From Candidatus Accumulibacter cognatus (GTDB taxonomy: Bacteria; Pseudomonadota; Gammaproteobacteria; Burkholderiales; Rhodocyclaceae): a stretch of 64,000 nt of DNA. This document shows, piece after piece, positions 17,966 to 27,259 of the stretch. The stretch covers positions 5,066,748-5,130,747 of the forward strand of contig CP058708.1 of NCBI GenBank assembly GCA_013414765.1. The letters run 5' to 3'. The position numbers and the translations under genes were made by a program. Positions within the stretch are counted from its first letter, which is position 1, and every line of letters starts with the position of its first letter. Under the pieces are notes generated by a model, which had not been told where the DNA came from, ran no database searches, and was given only the letters and a program-made list of their open reading frames with translations.

Positions 17966-18450
17966 CCATCCCCATGAAAACAACCGCTCAATCACAAGCC
18001 GGCGTGGTATTGATGTTCAGCCTGATCATGATGGTGATCATGACGCTGCTGGTGATCTCCATGCTGCGCACCGGCGTCATCGAACTGAGAATCGGTGGCG
18101 CCAGCCAGATTTCGGCCCAGAACCTGGCCAATGCAGAGGCCGCCATCTGGGATTTCATGAACAGGAACCGAGGAAATTTCTTCCATGGCGCCGTCCTGGA
18201 CGTCAATCTGAGCGATGACTTCGATTTTACTTCCCGACAATTCAGCCACCTGACGAATGTCACCTTGACCGCCAACGAAGTGGCGTGCACCGACTTTGCC
18301 GGGGTGGGCAGCGGCAACATGCTGGGTCCAAGCGCCCTGCAGGCCGTCTATTTCGACGTTCGGGCGGATGCCAGAGACCCGGTTTTTGCCGGCAGAACCA
18401 TTGTCAATCAGGGGATTCGCGGCATCTTGCCGCCCGGCGGTTGCTCCTGA
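17962..18450 (+). CDS. pilX: type IV pilus assembly protein PilX
   Basis: 162 residues with an N-terminal hydrophobic helix (AGVVLMFSLIMMVIMTLLVI) followed by SMLRTGVIELRIGGASQ, as in PilX N-terminal domains; the usual Glu5 is absent, as is common in PilX relatives. It links PilV/PilW to PilY1 in the pilus tip complex. It overlaps pilW by 4 nt and ends 34 nt before pilY1. Confidence 0.88.
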   Translation: MTIPMKTTAQSQAGVVLMFSLIMMVIMTLLVISMLRTGVIELRIGGASQISAQNLANAEAAIWDFMNRNRGNFFHGAVLDVNLSDDFDFTSRQFSHLTNVTLTANEVACTDFAGVGSGNMLGPSALQAVYFDVRADARDPVFAGRTIVNQGIRGILPPGGCS

Positions 18451-18484
18451 TCATTCAACAGATGACGATAAGCGAGGCACGATC

Positions 18485-21400
18485 ATGCTAGCCCCCAACC
18501 CGACCCAGAATACCCTCAGGCCCTGGCAACGACGTGTCGCGTGGACCCTGATTGCGGCATTGGCCAACCCGTTGAACGTGCTGCCACTGTCCCTGTTCTC
18601 CAGTACTGCCTCGGCACGAGATACGGACATCTATCTGTCGACGACTTACGCCGGCAGCACCGCGGAACCCGCGGTACTGCTGCTTCTCGACACTTCCGAC
18701 TCGATGAACACCCCGGAAGGATGGCGCGAGTATCCCGGCGCCTACGATTCGCATGTGGAGTATCTGTGGAACGACTCCAACATGATCGATTCCCAAATAT
18801 CGGATACCGTATTGGATCCTGGCAACGTGAACGCCAAATACGGATACTGGGCAGGGGATACGGCTGAGCGTGCAAGACAGAAGGATGCCGCCTCGGTTTA
18901 CTCCAAAGCCACCGAAACAGGCGATCCCGGTGTACGCAATATCTATCGCAACTACAAAAATGCCGGATGGATCTACTGGCTGCCAACCGATACCCCGGAA
19001 ACGGACAAGCGACTGTGGTCGAATTCCTTCAATCGTTGGCTGGGTGGTGTGGCGCAGAGTGGTTTTCCCGCCAACGTGCGTGCGGGGATCGACTATGGGC
19101 CGCTCGCTGATTCACGTAGCTACAACCAATGTAATGATTCTCTGGAGAAGCTTCTCCCCTCGACAGTCTTTGCGCCAACGCCCTATCCGCGCAATACGGG
19201 GAAATACGAAAAACAGCCATGGCAACGCTGGGAACCCTATCTGGACCTGATTAACGGGCGTGTAATGAATGGCGACAGCACCTACCCCAATAGCCTCGGT
19301 GGCACCCGGACGGCTACCGTGGAGATCGTGGCGGGCAGCGTGGTGGGCACGATCGGCAGCAAAATCCGCGCACGCAGCGAGTTTCTGGGCACCGCAGGTG
19401 GCGGATCACCCTACCCAATACGCGACAGTTACCCGCGGTCGGCGCCATTTAGCAGTCGCGACGACATTGGCGACCAGGGACAACCCATTCGCACCCAAGG
19501 CACCTCCTCGCGTTCGGGCTGGACTGATCTCAAGGCCGACATGGGGGGGTTCAATTTCCAGAATTTCGCAGGAGAGTCGCCAACGAATTCGGTCGTGGTC
19601 GAATTGCTGAAACTTTATGATATCAGCGCCGATACCACGACGGCCTTGCACAAGGCCTGGAAAGGCAATCGCGATGCCTCGCCAACACCGGCCTTCGGTA
19701 AGATGACCGGCACTCCTGCCTATTACGATCAGCCGGGGACCCTGCTCAGGCTAAGTGCGACTGGCGCAATTACCACCACGCTGTGCACGCGTACCTGTGT
19801 GCTCGATGCCGATCCAGGAACGGATGGTAACCAGGGCGCTTACTCGGCGCATGATTCGGGCACCCCTCCGCAAGATGGCACCGGCACCATCAAGTATTGG
19901 GTCAAGAATGGTGCCACCTGCCAAAGCACCGGCACCAGTGGTAGCGATTGCAGCACGGAGCCTGCCGCTTGCGGTACCCCACAGAACCTGAACAATTCCT
20001 ACACATCCGCCAACCCCCATGGCTGCAGTTGGTCTGGCCGAAGCTCGATCCTGGTTGAGGGGACCGGCACCTATTACTATGGCGGCACCTGCAGCGGTTC
20101 TTGCACTGGTCAGGGCAACGTCCTGGGCGCCAGCGCCTGTGCATCTGGCGGGAGCAGCCCCAACTACTGCGACATGACTTTGGGTAATATCACCATTGGT
20201 TCCACGGTCTATCCCAATGCCGCACTCAACAGTGGGAATGGCACCAGCGTCGGGTGCACCAGCAAATCCGATACCACCACCACCTGCGAAGTCCGTGAAG
20301 GCTCTCCCGCATGTCGCTACCTCCCCAATCCCACCAGTGCCTGCACCAATCAGACCATATCTTCCACCACCCCAGGCGATTCAGCCGATTACATCGTCTA
20401 TCCGTTTGCTGCCGGTACCAACCATCTTGTGCACGACTGCAAGGCCGATAACGGCACGACGGGCAATCCCGGCAACAGCTTCATGACTGCGGCCATCGAC
20501 CGTACTTTTGGCCAGGACTGGAATGCCACCAACTCCGCCACAGGAACGACGGCGGCCTATACGCCAACCGACCCGTCGGCGAGCTATCCCAATGCGGTCG
20601 ACATGTACTCGGTCAATTACCTCAACTGGAAATACGGAGCGAAAGGGGCAACAGGTGCCCCGATCGGGCGCAAGACACGCTTGCAGATCGCCAAGGATGC
20701 CTTGACTGACCTGGTCGCCAAAACGAATGGTATCCGCTTCGGCCTGATGGTTTACAACAAACTGCCCAACGACATTACCATCCGTAACACTCAAGGTAGC
20801 CAGGGAGGCAATATCGTCTATCCGATCCGTCGCATGGGGTCCAGCGAAACGGACTCCGATTATGTCAATCGCGTAAGCATCTCGCGTGCAATCAACAGTG
20901 TAGTGGCCACCGGCACGACCCCGCTGACGGAAGTGATGTACGAAGCTTACCTGTACTTTCGTGGAGAACCCCCCCTGTTCGGAACCAATGCCACCCCCGC
21001 CGTCGGCGGTGGCACGGTATCGGCCGACAGTGACCCCTCAGCCATTGTCGCAGGAAAATACGACTCGCCCATGATGAGCAACCCGAATCGCTCGACCCCT
21101 GCGGTTTGCCAGAAGAACTATGTGGTTCTGATTTCGGATGGCGGCCCCGAGAACGACAATCAGGCGGATACCCAGGTTCAGGCACTCATCCAGGGCCCGC
21201 CTTACCGGGCGGACACGATCAAGACGCTGCAAGCCACTCCCTCAACGCAGTTCGAAAATGCCGGCCTACCGTATGGCCCAACAGATATTGCTTACCCCAG
21301 CAATTATGTCTGGCTGGACGAGCTGACCTATTTCATGGCCAATGGCGACATGTCTCCCGGTGGTGCCACAGCCACTGACTCGCTTGTGGGCATTCAATCA

Positions 21401-23881
21401 GTCGCCACCTACACGGTGGGTTTTGCCGGTGGCTCCTCGCCTGTCCTTGAAAAAGCCGCCACGAGCGGCGGCGGCGCGTTCTACGAGGCAAAAGACAGTG
21501 GCGAACTGTCGACTGCACTGGCCAAAGCGATCGATACTATCCGCGACTGGAATCCGACGCTTGCTGCGCCAACCGTGCCCATCTCGGCTACCAACCGTTC
21601 CGAGAGTTCGGACGACATTTTTCTGGCCTTCTTCCGTCCCAGCCTGCAACAGTCCTGGGAAGGTACGGTCAAGAAATTCAAGCTTAGCAGCAATGCCACG
21701 GCTTGTGGTCTTGACGTCGACAACGTTCAAATCCCGCTTTGCCTGACCGGGCAAACGACCTTTACCGCAGATGGCCTGAGAAACATCGAGGAATTCGACA
21801 GGATCCTGAAAATAGCCAGGGTGCGGGACGAGGCCGTGAGTTACTGGAGTGATACGACTGCTCCGGACGGTAGCAAACCCAATCAGGGAGGAACCGGATA
21901 TGTATTGAAGACAGCGTCCGGATCCACGCCCTCTTCGCGTAAGCTTTACACGCATCTCTCCAGCAGCAGCGAGCCACTCCTGACCAACGCCAGCAATGCC
22001 ATGTCGGAAGTCAATTCGACAATCACCAAGGATTTGCTGGGCGACGCCTCGATGACTGATGCAATGCGGGCAACCATCCTCAACCATGCCCGTGGGGGTG
22101 ATCCAGCCAATGCAGGATGCAAGGACGCCGATTCAACAACCGTTTGCTCCACATGGCGAACCTGGCCACATGGGGATGTGCTGCATTCCAGCCCGAGCAT
22201 CCTTACATACGACGGCACGACCGTTCCCCCGGTCACCGATATGTTCTACATGTCCAATGATGGGCTGTTGCATGCCGTGGATACGGCGACGGGCAAGGAG
22301 CAATGGGCTTTCATGCCGGAAGAGTACATCCCGAAACTCAAGTCGATGTATGAAAACCCGGTCGGCGAGCATCTCATCACAGGCGACGGCAGCCCGAGGA
22401 TTTACCTTGAGGATCTTGATGATGATGGCAAGATCACCTCGAGCGACAAGGCTTATCTGGTCTTCGGCATGCGCCGTGGTGGCCGTGCAGTTTACGTTCT
22501 CGACATTTCCGACCGTGCGGCACCCAAGTTCATGTGGAAAATCGACCATAGTACTTCCGGGTTTAATGAACTGGGTGAAACCTGGTCCACACCGGCCTTC
22601 ACCAGGATGCGCGCAAGTTCCGACCCAGTGCTGATTTTTGGTGCCGGTTATGATCCGGTCGCCAATGACCAGATCTCGGTGACGATCACGCGATCGGGAA
22701 CGACGGCAACGGCCACCACCCCCGTGGATCATGGTTTCACCACGGGTGATTCGGTGCAGGTCTCGGGCGCGACGCCGGATGGCTATAACGGCGCCAAAAC
22801 CATCACGGTCACAGGTGCCCGAAGCTTTACCTATACGGTGAGTGATTCATTACACACGCCCCCGACGGGCACGGTCAGGGTCGAAAGTATTACGAGCACG
22901 AGCACACCAATGGGTCGCGGCGTATTTTTTGTGAACGGCAGAACCGGCGAACTGATCAGGAGCTTCACACCGGCGGCCAGTGCCGGAGCCAACACCCAGG
23001 TGTCCGGGATGTTGTTCAGCATTCCTTCGGATGCCGCTCCTCTCAACACCGATCTCGATTCAAATGGTTATACCGATCGATTGTATCTTGGCGATTTGGG
23101 TGGAAACGTCTGGCGTTTCGATGTCGACAGTGACACGCCGTCAAGCTGGACCGCCACCAAGTTTGCTGATCTGACCAATGGTGCAACACCGCGGCGAAGA
23201 ATTTTCTTCCCTCCCGCCGTAGTGAAACAGAAATACCAGGGGCAGCGCTTTGACGCGGTATACGTCGGGACTGGGGACAAGGAAAATCCTTTGCGCACCG
23301 ATAACCATGATCTGATGTTCATGATCAAGGATTTCGATACGGGTTTGGCGACGACCGGGAGGTCTCTCATCAAATACTCTTCTGACCCAAGCACGAGTGA
23401 TTTCTATGATCTGACTGACAACCTGATTCAGTTTGGCACCACAGAACAGCAGACGGTGGCGCAAACTGCACTTGTCGACAAACTCGGCTGGGTGATGAGA
23501 CTTGAAACTGGCGGAGTGGATGGCGGCGAGAAGGTGGTCAATGCCCCAACGGTCTTCTTCAACGTACTGCGTTTCGGAACCTATAGTCCGCTTGCTTCGG
23601 CATCTGTCTGCCTGCCGCCTGGGAAAGGAACGACGTACGCCATGAACGCTCTCGAAGGCAGCGTGGTGATTGATACCGACCACAGCGGTAGCATCACCAG
23701 CAGCGATTCGCGCGTTTCCTCCAATTTTGCAATACGCGGTTTTCCATCAGATACCATCACCATCTTCCATGACAAGAAGATTTTTAGTGAATCCTGCAGT
23801 GACGGCAACTGCAAGGCCGATCTGCTCGGCACGCTTGGTGTGGGTCAGCGTACCTACTGGTTCCAGGAACCCGAGAGATGA
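18485..23881 (+). CDS. pilY1: pilus tip adhesin PilY1
   Basis: 1798 residues from the ATG at 18485 (GAGG ribosome site); the frame is open upstream within pilX but that extension is a shadow. It has an N-terminal signal sequence ending near ASARDTD, then a von Willebrand A-like domain beginning LLLLDTSDSM (MIDAS-type Asp at residue 69), interrupted by long Thr/Gly/Cys-rich loops, with VVLISDGGPENDN as a second metal-site element. The C-terminal PilY1 beta-propeller shows calcium loops DLDDDGKITSSDK, DLDSNGYTDRLYLGDLGG and DTDHSGSITSSDS. PilY1 sits at the pilus tip, controls retraction and adheres to surfaces. About 75 extra residues interrupt the propeller near 22672-22905. Confidence 0.95.
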   Translation: MLAPNPTQNTLRPWQRRVAWTLIAALANPLNVLPLSLFSSTASARDTDIYLSTTYAGSTAEPAVLLLLDTSDSMNTPEGWREYPGAYDSHVEYLWNDSNMIDSQISDTVLDPGNVNAKYGYWAGDTAERARQKDAASVYSKATETGDPGVRNIYRNYKNAGWIYWLPTDTPETDKRLWSNSFNRWLGGVAQSGFPANVRAGIDYGPLADSRSYNQCNDSLEKLLPSTVFAPTPYPRNTGKYEKQPWQRWEPYLDLINGRVMNGDSTYPNSLGGTRTATVEIVAGSVVGTIGSKIRARSEFLGTAGGGSPYPIRDSYPRSAPFSSRDDIGDQGQPIRTQGTSSRSGWTDLKADMGGFNFQNFAGESPTNSVVVELLKLYDISADTTTALHKAWKGNRDASPTPAFGKMTGTPAYYDQPGTLLRLSATGAITTTLCTRTCVLDADPGTDGNQGAYSAHDSGTPPQDGTGTIKYWVKNGATCQSTGTSGSDCSTEPAACGTPQNLNNSYTSANPHGCSWSGRSSILVEGTGTYYYGGTCSGSCTGQGNVLGASACASGGSSPNYCDMTLGNITIGSTVYPNAALNSGNGTSVGCTSKSDTTTTCEVREGSPACRYLPNPTSACTNQTISSTTPGDSADYIVYPFAAGTNHLVHDCKADNGTTGNPGNSFMTAAIDRTFGQDWNATNSATGTTAAYTPTDPSASYPNAVDMYSVNYLNWKYGAKGATGAPIGRKTRLQIAKDALTDLVAKTNGIRFGLMVYNKLPNDITIRNTQGSQGGNIVYPIRRMGSSETDSDYVNRVSISRAINSVVATGTTPLTEVMYEAYLYFRGEPPLFGTNATPAVGGGTVSADSDPSAIVAGKYDSPMMSNPNRSTPAVCQKNYVVLISDGGPENDNQADTQVQALIQGPPYRADTIKTLQATPSTQFENAGLPYGPTDIAYPSNYVWLDELTYFMANGDMSPGGATATDSLVGIQSVATYTVGFAGGSSPVLEKAATSGGGAFYEAKDSGELSTALAKAIDTIRDWNPTLAAPTVPISATNRSESSDDIFLAFFRPSLQQSWEGTVKKFKLSSNATACGLDVDNVQIPLCLTGQTTFTADGLRNIEEFDRILKIARVRDEAVSYWSDTTAPDGSKPNQGGTGYVLKTASGSTPSSRKLYTHLSSSSEPLLTNASNAMSEVNSTITKDLLGDASMTDAMRATILNHARGGDPANAGCKDADSTTVCSTWRTWPHGDVLHSSPSILTYDGTTVPPVTDMFYMSNDGLLHAVDTATGKEQWAFMPEEYIPKLKSMYENPVGEHLITGDGSPRIYLEDLDDDGKITSSDKAYLVFGMRRGGRAVYVLDISDRAAPKFMWKIDHSTSGFNELGETWSTPAFTRMRASSDPVLIFGAGYDPVANDQISVTITRSGTTATATTPVDHGFTTGDSVQVSGATPDGYNGAKTITVTGARSFTYTVSDSLHTPPTGTVRVESITSTSTPMGRGVFFVNGRTGELIRSFTPAASAGANTQVSGMLFSIPSDAAPLNTDLDSNGYTDRLYLGDLGGNVWRFDVDSDTPSSWTATKFADLTNGATPRRRIFFPPAVVKQKYQGQRFDAVYVGTGDKENPLRTDNHDLMFMIKDFDTGLATTGRSLIKYSSDPSTSDFYDLTDNLIQFGTTEQQTVAQTALVDKLGWVMRLETGGVDGGEKVVNAPTVFFNVLRFGTYSPLASASVCLPPGKGTTYAMNALEGSVVIDTDHSGSITSSDSRVSSNFAIRGFPSDTITIFHDKKIFSESCSDGNCKADLLGTLGVGQRTYWFQEPER

Positions 23882-23918
23882 CCGGTAAGCTGCTCCCATC
23901 CCGGAGGCGCCTCTGCCG

Positions 23919-24638
23919 ATGACACGGCAACTGGCAGGCTGGCTGCTGCTGTCAGCCTTGCTGCATGCCGAGATGCTTTTCATCCTGGGGCCCGCAAGGG
24001 CCCCGACCCTGTCCACAGCACCCGCTCGTCTGGAGATCCGAATCGAGAATTCCCCGAAGACGGGAAGCAGCGAGCCAACGCTACCCTTTGAAACAGCAGC
24101 CCCGCGATTAGCTCCGTTCACAATCGCCGAGGCCAACGGTCAGTGGCTATCCGCCCCACCCAGTGCGTCCCCTGAGACTCAGCTTCGGTTTCCAGCGCCA
24201 CTCACAGAAACAGAGGCAAACGACCCGCTATCGATTCCGCAGGAAATAGCTCAAGCCAGCAATCAGGATTCCGCCTGGTCACCCAATACCTCCCCGACGA
24301 TTCAGCTCCCAATCAAGGAATATTTCTTCAAATCATCCGAACTCGATGAACAACCGTATCCCTTGATCTCCGTGGTACCCGCCTATCCACCGCACGCTCA
24401 AGTCCATAACATTGAAGGGTGGGTTCGCTTATTGTTATTGATCGATGAAAGTGGCCAGTTGCGTCATCTGGAGATTCTGGAGGCCAACCCCCCCGGCATT
24501 TTCGAAGAATCGGCCCGGGCAGCCTTCCGCATCACACCGTTCTCACCGGGGCAACGTGGAGGAGAAGCAGTGAAGTGTCGGATGATCGTCAAGATTGACT
24601 TCACCCTCACGGGAATCGAAGGAACGAGACTCGAATAG
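23919..24638 (+). CDS. TonB C-terminal domain protein downstream of pilY1
   Basis: 239 residues. An N-terminal hydrophobic anchor (LAGWLLLSALLHAEMLFIL), a Pro/Ser/Thr-rich spacer, and a C-terminal TonB-like fold: YPLISVVPAYPPHAQVHN, GWVRLLLLIDESGQ, IFEESARAAFRITPFSPG. It starts 37 nt after pilY1 and is likely in the same transcript. Its role is uncertain: it could energise an outer-membrane transporter or be a stand-alone periplasmic TonB-like protein. It converges on the histidine kinase with only 18 nt between the stops. Confidence 0.75.
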   Translation: MTRQLAGWLLLSALLHAEMLFILGPARAPTLSTAPARLEIRIENSPKTGSSEPTLPFETAAPRLAPFTIAEANGQWLSAPPSASPETQLRFPAPLTETEANDPLSIPQEIAQASNQDSAWSPNTSPTIQLPIKEYFFKSSELDEQPYPLISVVPAYPPHAQVHNIEGWVRLLLLIDESGQLRHLEILEANPPGIFEESARAAFRITPFSPGQRGGEAVKCRMIVKIDFTLTGIEGTRLE

Positions 24639-24656
24639 TCTTCGTCCATGCATGGA

Positions 24657-26078
24657 TCATGACTGCGGGCCGTGGACCAGGGTCTTGGTCGCTTCAGCCT
24701 TCGCTAGCGGCAAGGTCAGGGTGAACCGAGCGCCGCCCTCCTCTCTGTTGGCCGCTTCGAGTCGACCGCCGTGGCGTTCGACAATGCCATAGCTGATCGA
24801 CAGGCCAAGCCCGGTTCCCTGCCCGATCGGCTTGGTCGTGAAGAAAGGGTCAAACAGCCGCGACAGATTCTCGGGTGTGATTCCTGGCCCGTTGTCCGCG
24901 AAGTGCACCCTGATCATGCCATCGCATTGCTCGGCGCTGATCTCGAGGCTGGGTGATTCGCCGCTGCTGCAGGCGTCACGGGCGTTCTGCACGAGATTCA
25001 TCAGCACCTGCTGCATCTGGCCGGAAGAACCCATGACCGACAACTCCTGCGGCAGATCGATCGTCACCCGAAAATTGCGCGGATCCGCGCGTGTCACCCA
25101 GCGTACCGCACGCGCAAGGACTTCAGCGAGGTTGAAGGGCTCGGCAGCGCTGCGATCGATGGCCGTAAAGCGCTTCAGTCCATCGACAATGTCGCGCGTA
25201 CGCTCGGCCCCTTCGCTCATACCGTCGAGCAGCGGCGGCAGGTCGGCCATGATGCGGTCAATGCGCAGTTCCTGGCGCAATTCTTCGAGTTTCGTCGAGC
25301 GCGTGCAAAGGTCCGAGTGCATCGCTTGCAGATAGGTCTGCAAGCGCGCGGTGTAACGCCGGAGGGCCAGAACATTGCCGAGAACAAAGCTGATCGGATT
25401 GTTCAACTCATGCGCGACACCAGCCACCAGACGTCCGAGTGAAGCCATTTTCTCTGCCTGCAGAAGTTGTTGCTGGGTGCGCTTGAGATCGTCGTGTGCC
25501 TGCTGCAGCGCGTGATAGGCACGCCGCAACTCGCCGACCGGGCGACCGGTGAGCACCATCCCAACCAGCTTGCCTGTTCCCGAAAGACGTGGCGTGCAAT
25601 TCAGCGAGACCGGAAGTGGGCTGCCATCGCGGCCGCAGATCAGCAGTTCGCAATCCTGAACGGGTGCCGGGCGTGCCGGCGAGAAGAAATCGCGAGCACG
25701 TTGCTGCGACGCGGTATCGGCGAAAAGATTGCAGAGGGGTTGCCCACGCAAGACGGTCTCGTCCTGCCCGATAAAGCGGCACAGCGAATCGTTAACCTCC
25801 TGAATCGCACCGTGCCGGTTACAGACGATCAGGATGTCCGACATCGACGCCAGAACGCTCTCGATGAAGTGCTGCGAGTCCTCGAGCGCGGCGTTCTTCT
25901 GTTCGAGGACCACCTCGTATTGCAGGAGATCGTTGTAAACCTCATCCATCTTGCGGATCACCTCGACCCAAACCGTCTCGTCCACGCCCTCAATAGCTGA
26001 AGGCAACTCGGGCAGGGAGTCAGGGGTGAGCAAGGGACGCCGCAGCGGTCGCCCGGCGGATGACTCAGGGTTGGACAT
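24657..26078 (-). CDS. soluble PAS-domain sensor histidine kinase, orphan
   Basis: 473 residues from the ATG at 26078; a GTG at 26120 is possible. There are no membrane helices. Order: coiled coil (about 40-70), PAS domain (about 70-180), second coiled coil (185-210), HisKA with GRLVAGVAHELNNPISF (phospho-His about 223), and an HATPase domain with LMNLVQNARDACSS (N box), FADNGPGITPENLSRLFDPF and GTGLGLSISYGIVERHGG. The type resembles NtrB/DctB-like kinases. No response regulator is adjacent, so its partner and signal are unknown; a cytoplasmic cue such as redox or a small ligand on the PAS domain is likely. Confidence 0.9.
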   Translation of the reverse strand: MSNPESSAGRPLRRPLLTPDSLPELPSAIEGVDETVWVEVIRKMDEVYNDLLQYEVVLEQKNAALEDSQHFIESVLASMSDILIVCNRHGAIQEVNDSLCRFIGQDETVLRGQPLCNLFADTASQQRARDFFSPARPAPVQDCELLICGRDGSPLPVSLNCTPRLSGTGKLVGMVLTGRPVGELRRAYHALQQAHDDLKRTQQQLLQAEKMASLGRLVAGVAHELNNPISFVLGNVLALRRYTARLQTYLQAMHSDLCTRSTKLEELRQELRIDRIMADLPPLLDGMSEGAERTRDIVDGLKRFTAIDRSAAEPFNLAEVLARAVRWVTRADPRNFRVTIDLPQELSVMGSSGQMQQVLMNLVQNARDACSSGESPSLEISAEQCDGMIRVHFADNGPGITPENLSRLFDPFFTTKPIGQGTGLGLSISYGIVERHGGRLEAANREEGGARFTLTLPLAKAEATKTLVHGPQS

Positions 26079-26116
26079 GGCGCAATCGTAGAGCCAATCG
26101 ACACATGCTGCAACGA

Positions 26117-26239
26117 TCACGCTCGGCGTATGGCGCGCGAGTAAGCCTCTATGGTCCTGGGTTGCAGCCCCTCGCGCTGCAGGTACGGCAGAAGCAACGG
26201 GTAGTTGCGATCAAAATTTGCTGAGAACAAGGCTTCCAT
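26117..26239 (-). pseudogene. truncated tyrosine recombinase/integrase, N-terminal 40 residues only
   Basis: An ATG at 26239 with an AGGAGG ribosome site opens a 40-codon frame reading MEALFSANFDRNYPLLLPYL and then REGLQPRTIEAYSRAIRR before TGA. This is the start of the SAM-like core-binding domain of XerD-type integrases found with mobile elements ('L..KGLQPKTIEAYSRAIRRIGEYF'). The catalytic domain is absent: the frame stops 38 nt from the kinase start codon. It is a remnant of a mobile element end. Confidence 0.55.
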
Positions 26240-26334
26240 TTTATGATGACCTCCTGGTTCGACCAGTCGTTGGAGCGGACGCCTCCGTACTTCGTACTCT
26301 GGCGCCAATCGAAGGCACGTTAGGCACTCCCGAT

Positions 26335-26570
26335 CATGAAAGTCATGACTCTTTCCCTCCCTTGCAGGGCGCATTCCGATGTGCACGCCGGAATCATTCA
26401 ATGGGCGCAGAGCATGCTCTGCGAATTTCTCCTCTCAACCCCCTACTCCTCCCACGGCCCGCGCTGCGTCGCGGGCTGGCTGCGGCGGCGCGGAGCAGTG
26501 CTCCGCGAAACCCCGCCTTCGTTCCCGCGCGTGAGGCGGGGAGATTCATGAGTCGCTGATGCGACTTTCA
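26335..26570. repeat. interspersed intergenic repeat, copy A
   Basis: It begins with CATGAAAGTCATGAC and ends with GAGTCGCTGATGCGACTT, the same two borders as the shorter copy at 40359-40447. Its inner block 26451-26517 is nearly identical, in inverse orientation, to 44515-44581. It contains several hairpins (for example CGCGGAGCA/TGCTCCGCG). It fills the gap between the integrase remnant and the TauE-like gene; no gene is supported in it. Confidence 0.8.
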
Positions 26571-26575
26571 CACTG

Positions 26576-27259
26576 ATGCCTGAATCCAGCCATCTCGCCC
26601 TGTTGTTGATCGGTCTGCTGGGAGGTACGCACTGTGTCGGCATGTGCGGCGGCATCGTCGGCGCGCTGTCGATGGGTGCACCGGCAAGCCTTTCCATGCA
26701 CATGGCATACAACACCGGACGCATCGTCAGCTATGCCACCGCCGGTGCCATGGCTGGTGCGCTCGGTGAAGCCAGCATGGCCCTTTCCGCTCAATGGCCG
26801 GTTCGCACCGTCCTTTATCTGCTTGCCAACGGGATGTTGATCGCGCTGGGTCTCTACCTGATGGGCGTCACCCGGGTATTGGCATTCAGCGAGCGCTGCG
26901 GCCAGAAGCTGTGGCGGCATCTGCAACCGCTGAGCCGCCGCTATCTGCCTGCACACAGCGTGGCGCAGGCCTTTCCGCTCGGTCTGGTATGGGGTTGGCT
27001 ACCCTGCGGCCTGGTCTATAGTGCCCTGGCAACTGCCCTCACCAGCGGTTCTGCGGTGCATGGGGCCGGCCTGATGCTGGCCTTCGGTGTCGGCACCCTG
27101 CCCAATTTGCTGCTCGCCGGCCTGCTCGCCGCCCGCCTCCAGGCCTATGCCATGAAACGAGGGGTTCGCCTGGCTTGCGGGCTGCTGATTCTCGGTTTTG
27201 GCATCTGGGGACTGCTCGGGGTGCTGGGACTGGCGCCACGGGTACTCCGCAGCGGATGA
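26576..27259 (+). CDS. sulfite exporter TauE/SafE-family (DsbD_2/UreH-like) membrane protein
   Basis: 227 residues, about six membrane helices. The first carries [18 protein letters not shown], the HCxGMCGG cysteine motif of the heavy-metal-associated subgroup found beside copper ATPases and cbb3 oxidase genes. [16 protein letters not shown] holds the second conserved Pro-Cys. Members near copper genes have been linked to cbb3 biogenesis or copper homeostasis, though the substrate is not settled. The stop overlaps the copA start (ATGA), implying coupled expression. Confidence 0.85.
   Translation: MPESSHLALLLIGLLGGTHCVGMCGGIVGALSMGAPASLSMHMAYNTGRIVSYATAGAMAGALGEASMALSAQWPVRTVLYLLANGMLIALGLYLMGVTRVLAFSERCGQKLWRHLQPLSRRYLPAHSVAQAFPLGLVWGWLPCGLVYSALATALTSGSAVHGAGLMLAFGVGTLPNLLLAGLLAARLQAYAMKRGVRLACGLLILGFGIWGLLGVLGLAPRVLRSG

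Noticed and set aside
18296-18484. Upstream extension of the pilY1 frame into pilX.
   Set aside because: The ATG at 18485 has a ribosome site and leads straight into a signal peptide; the extension only reads pilX in another frame.
24650-24680. Small palindrome TCCATGCATGGA between the convergent stop codons as a terminator.
   Set aside because: The stem is too short without a loop and no T-tract follows.
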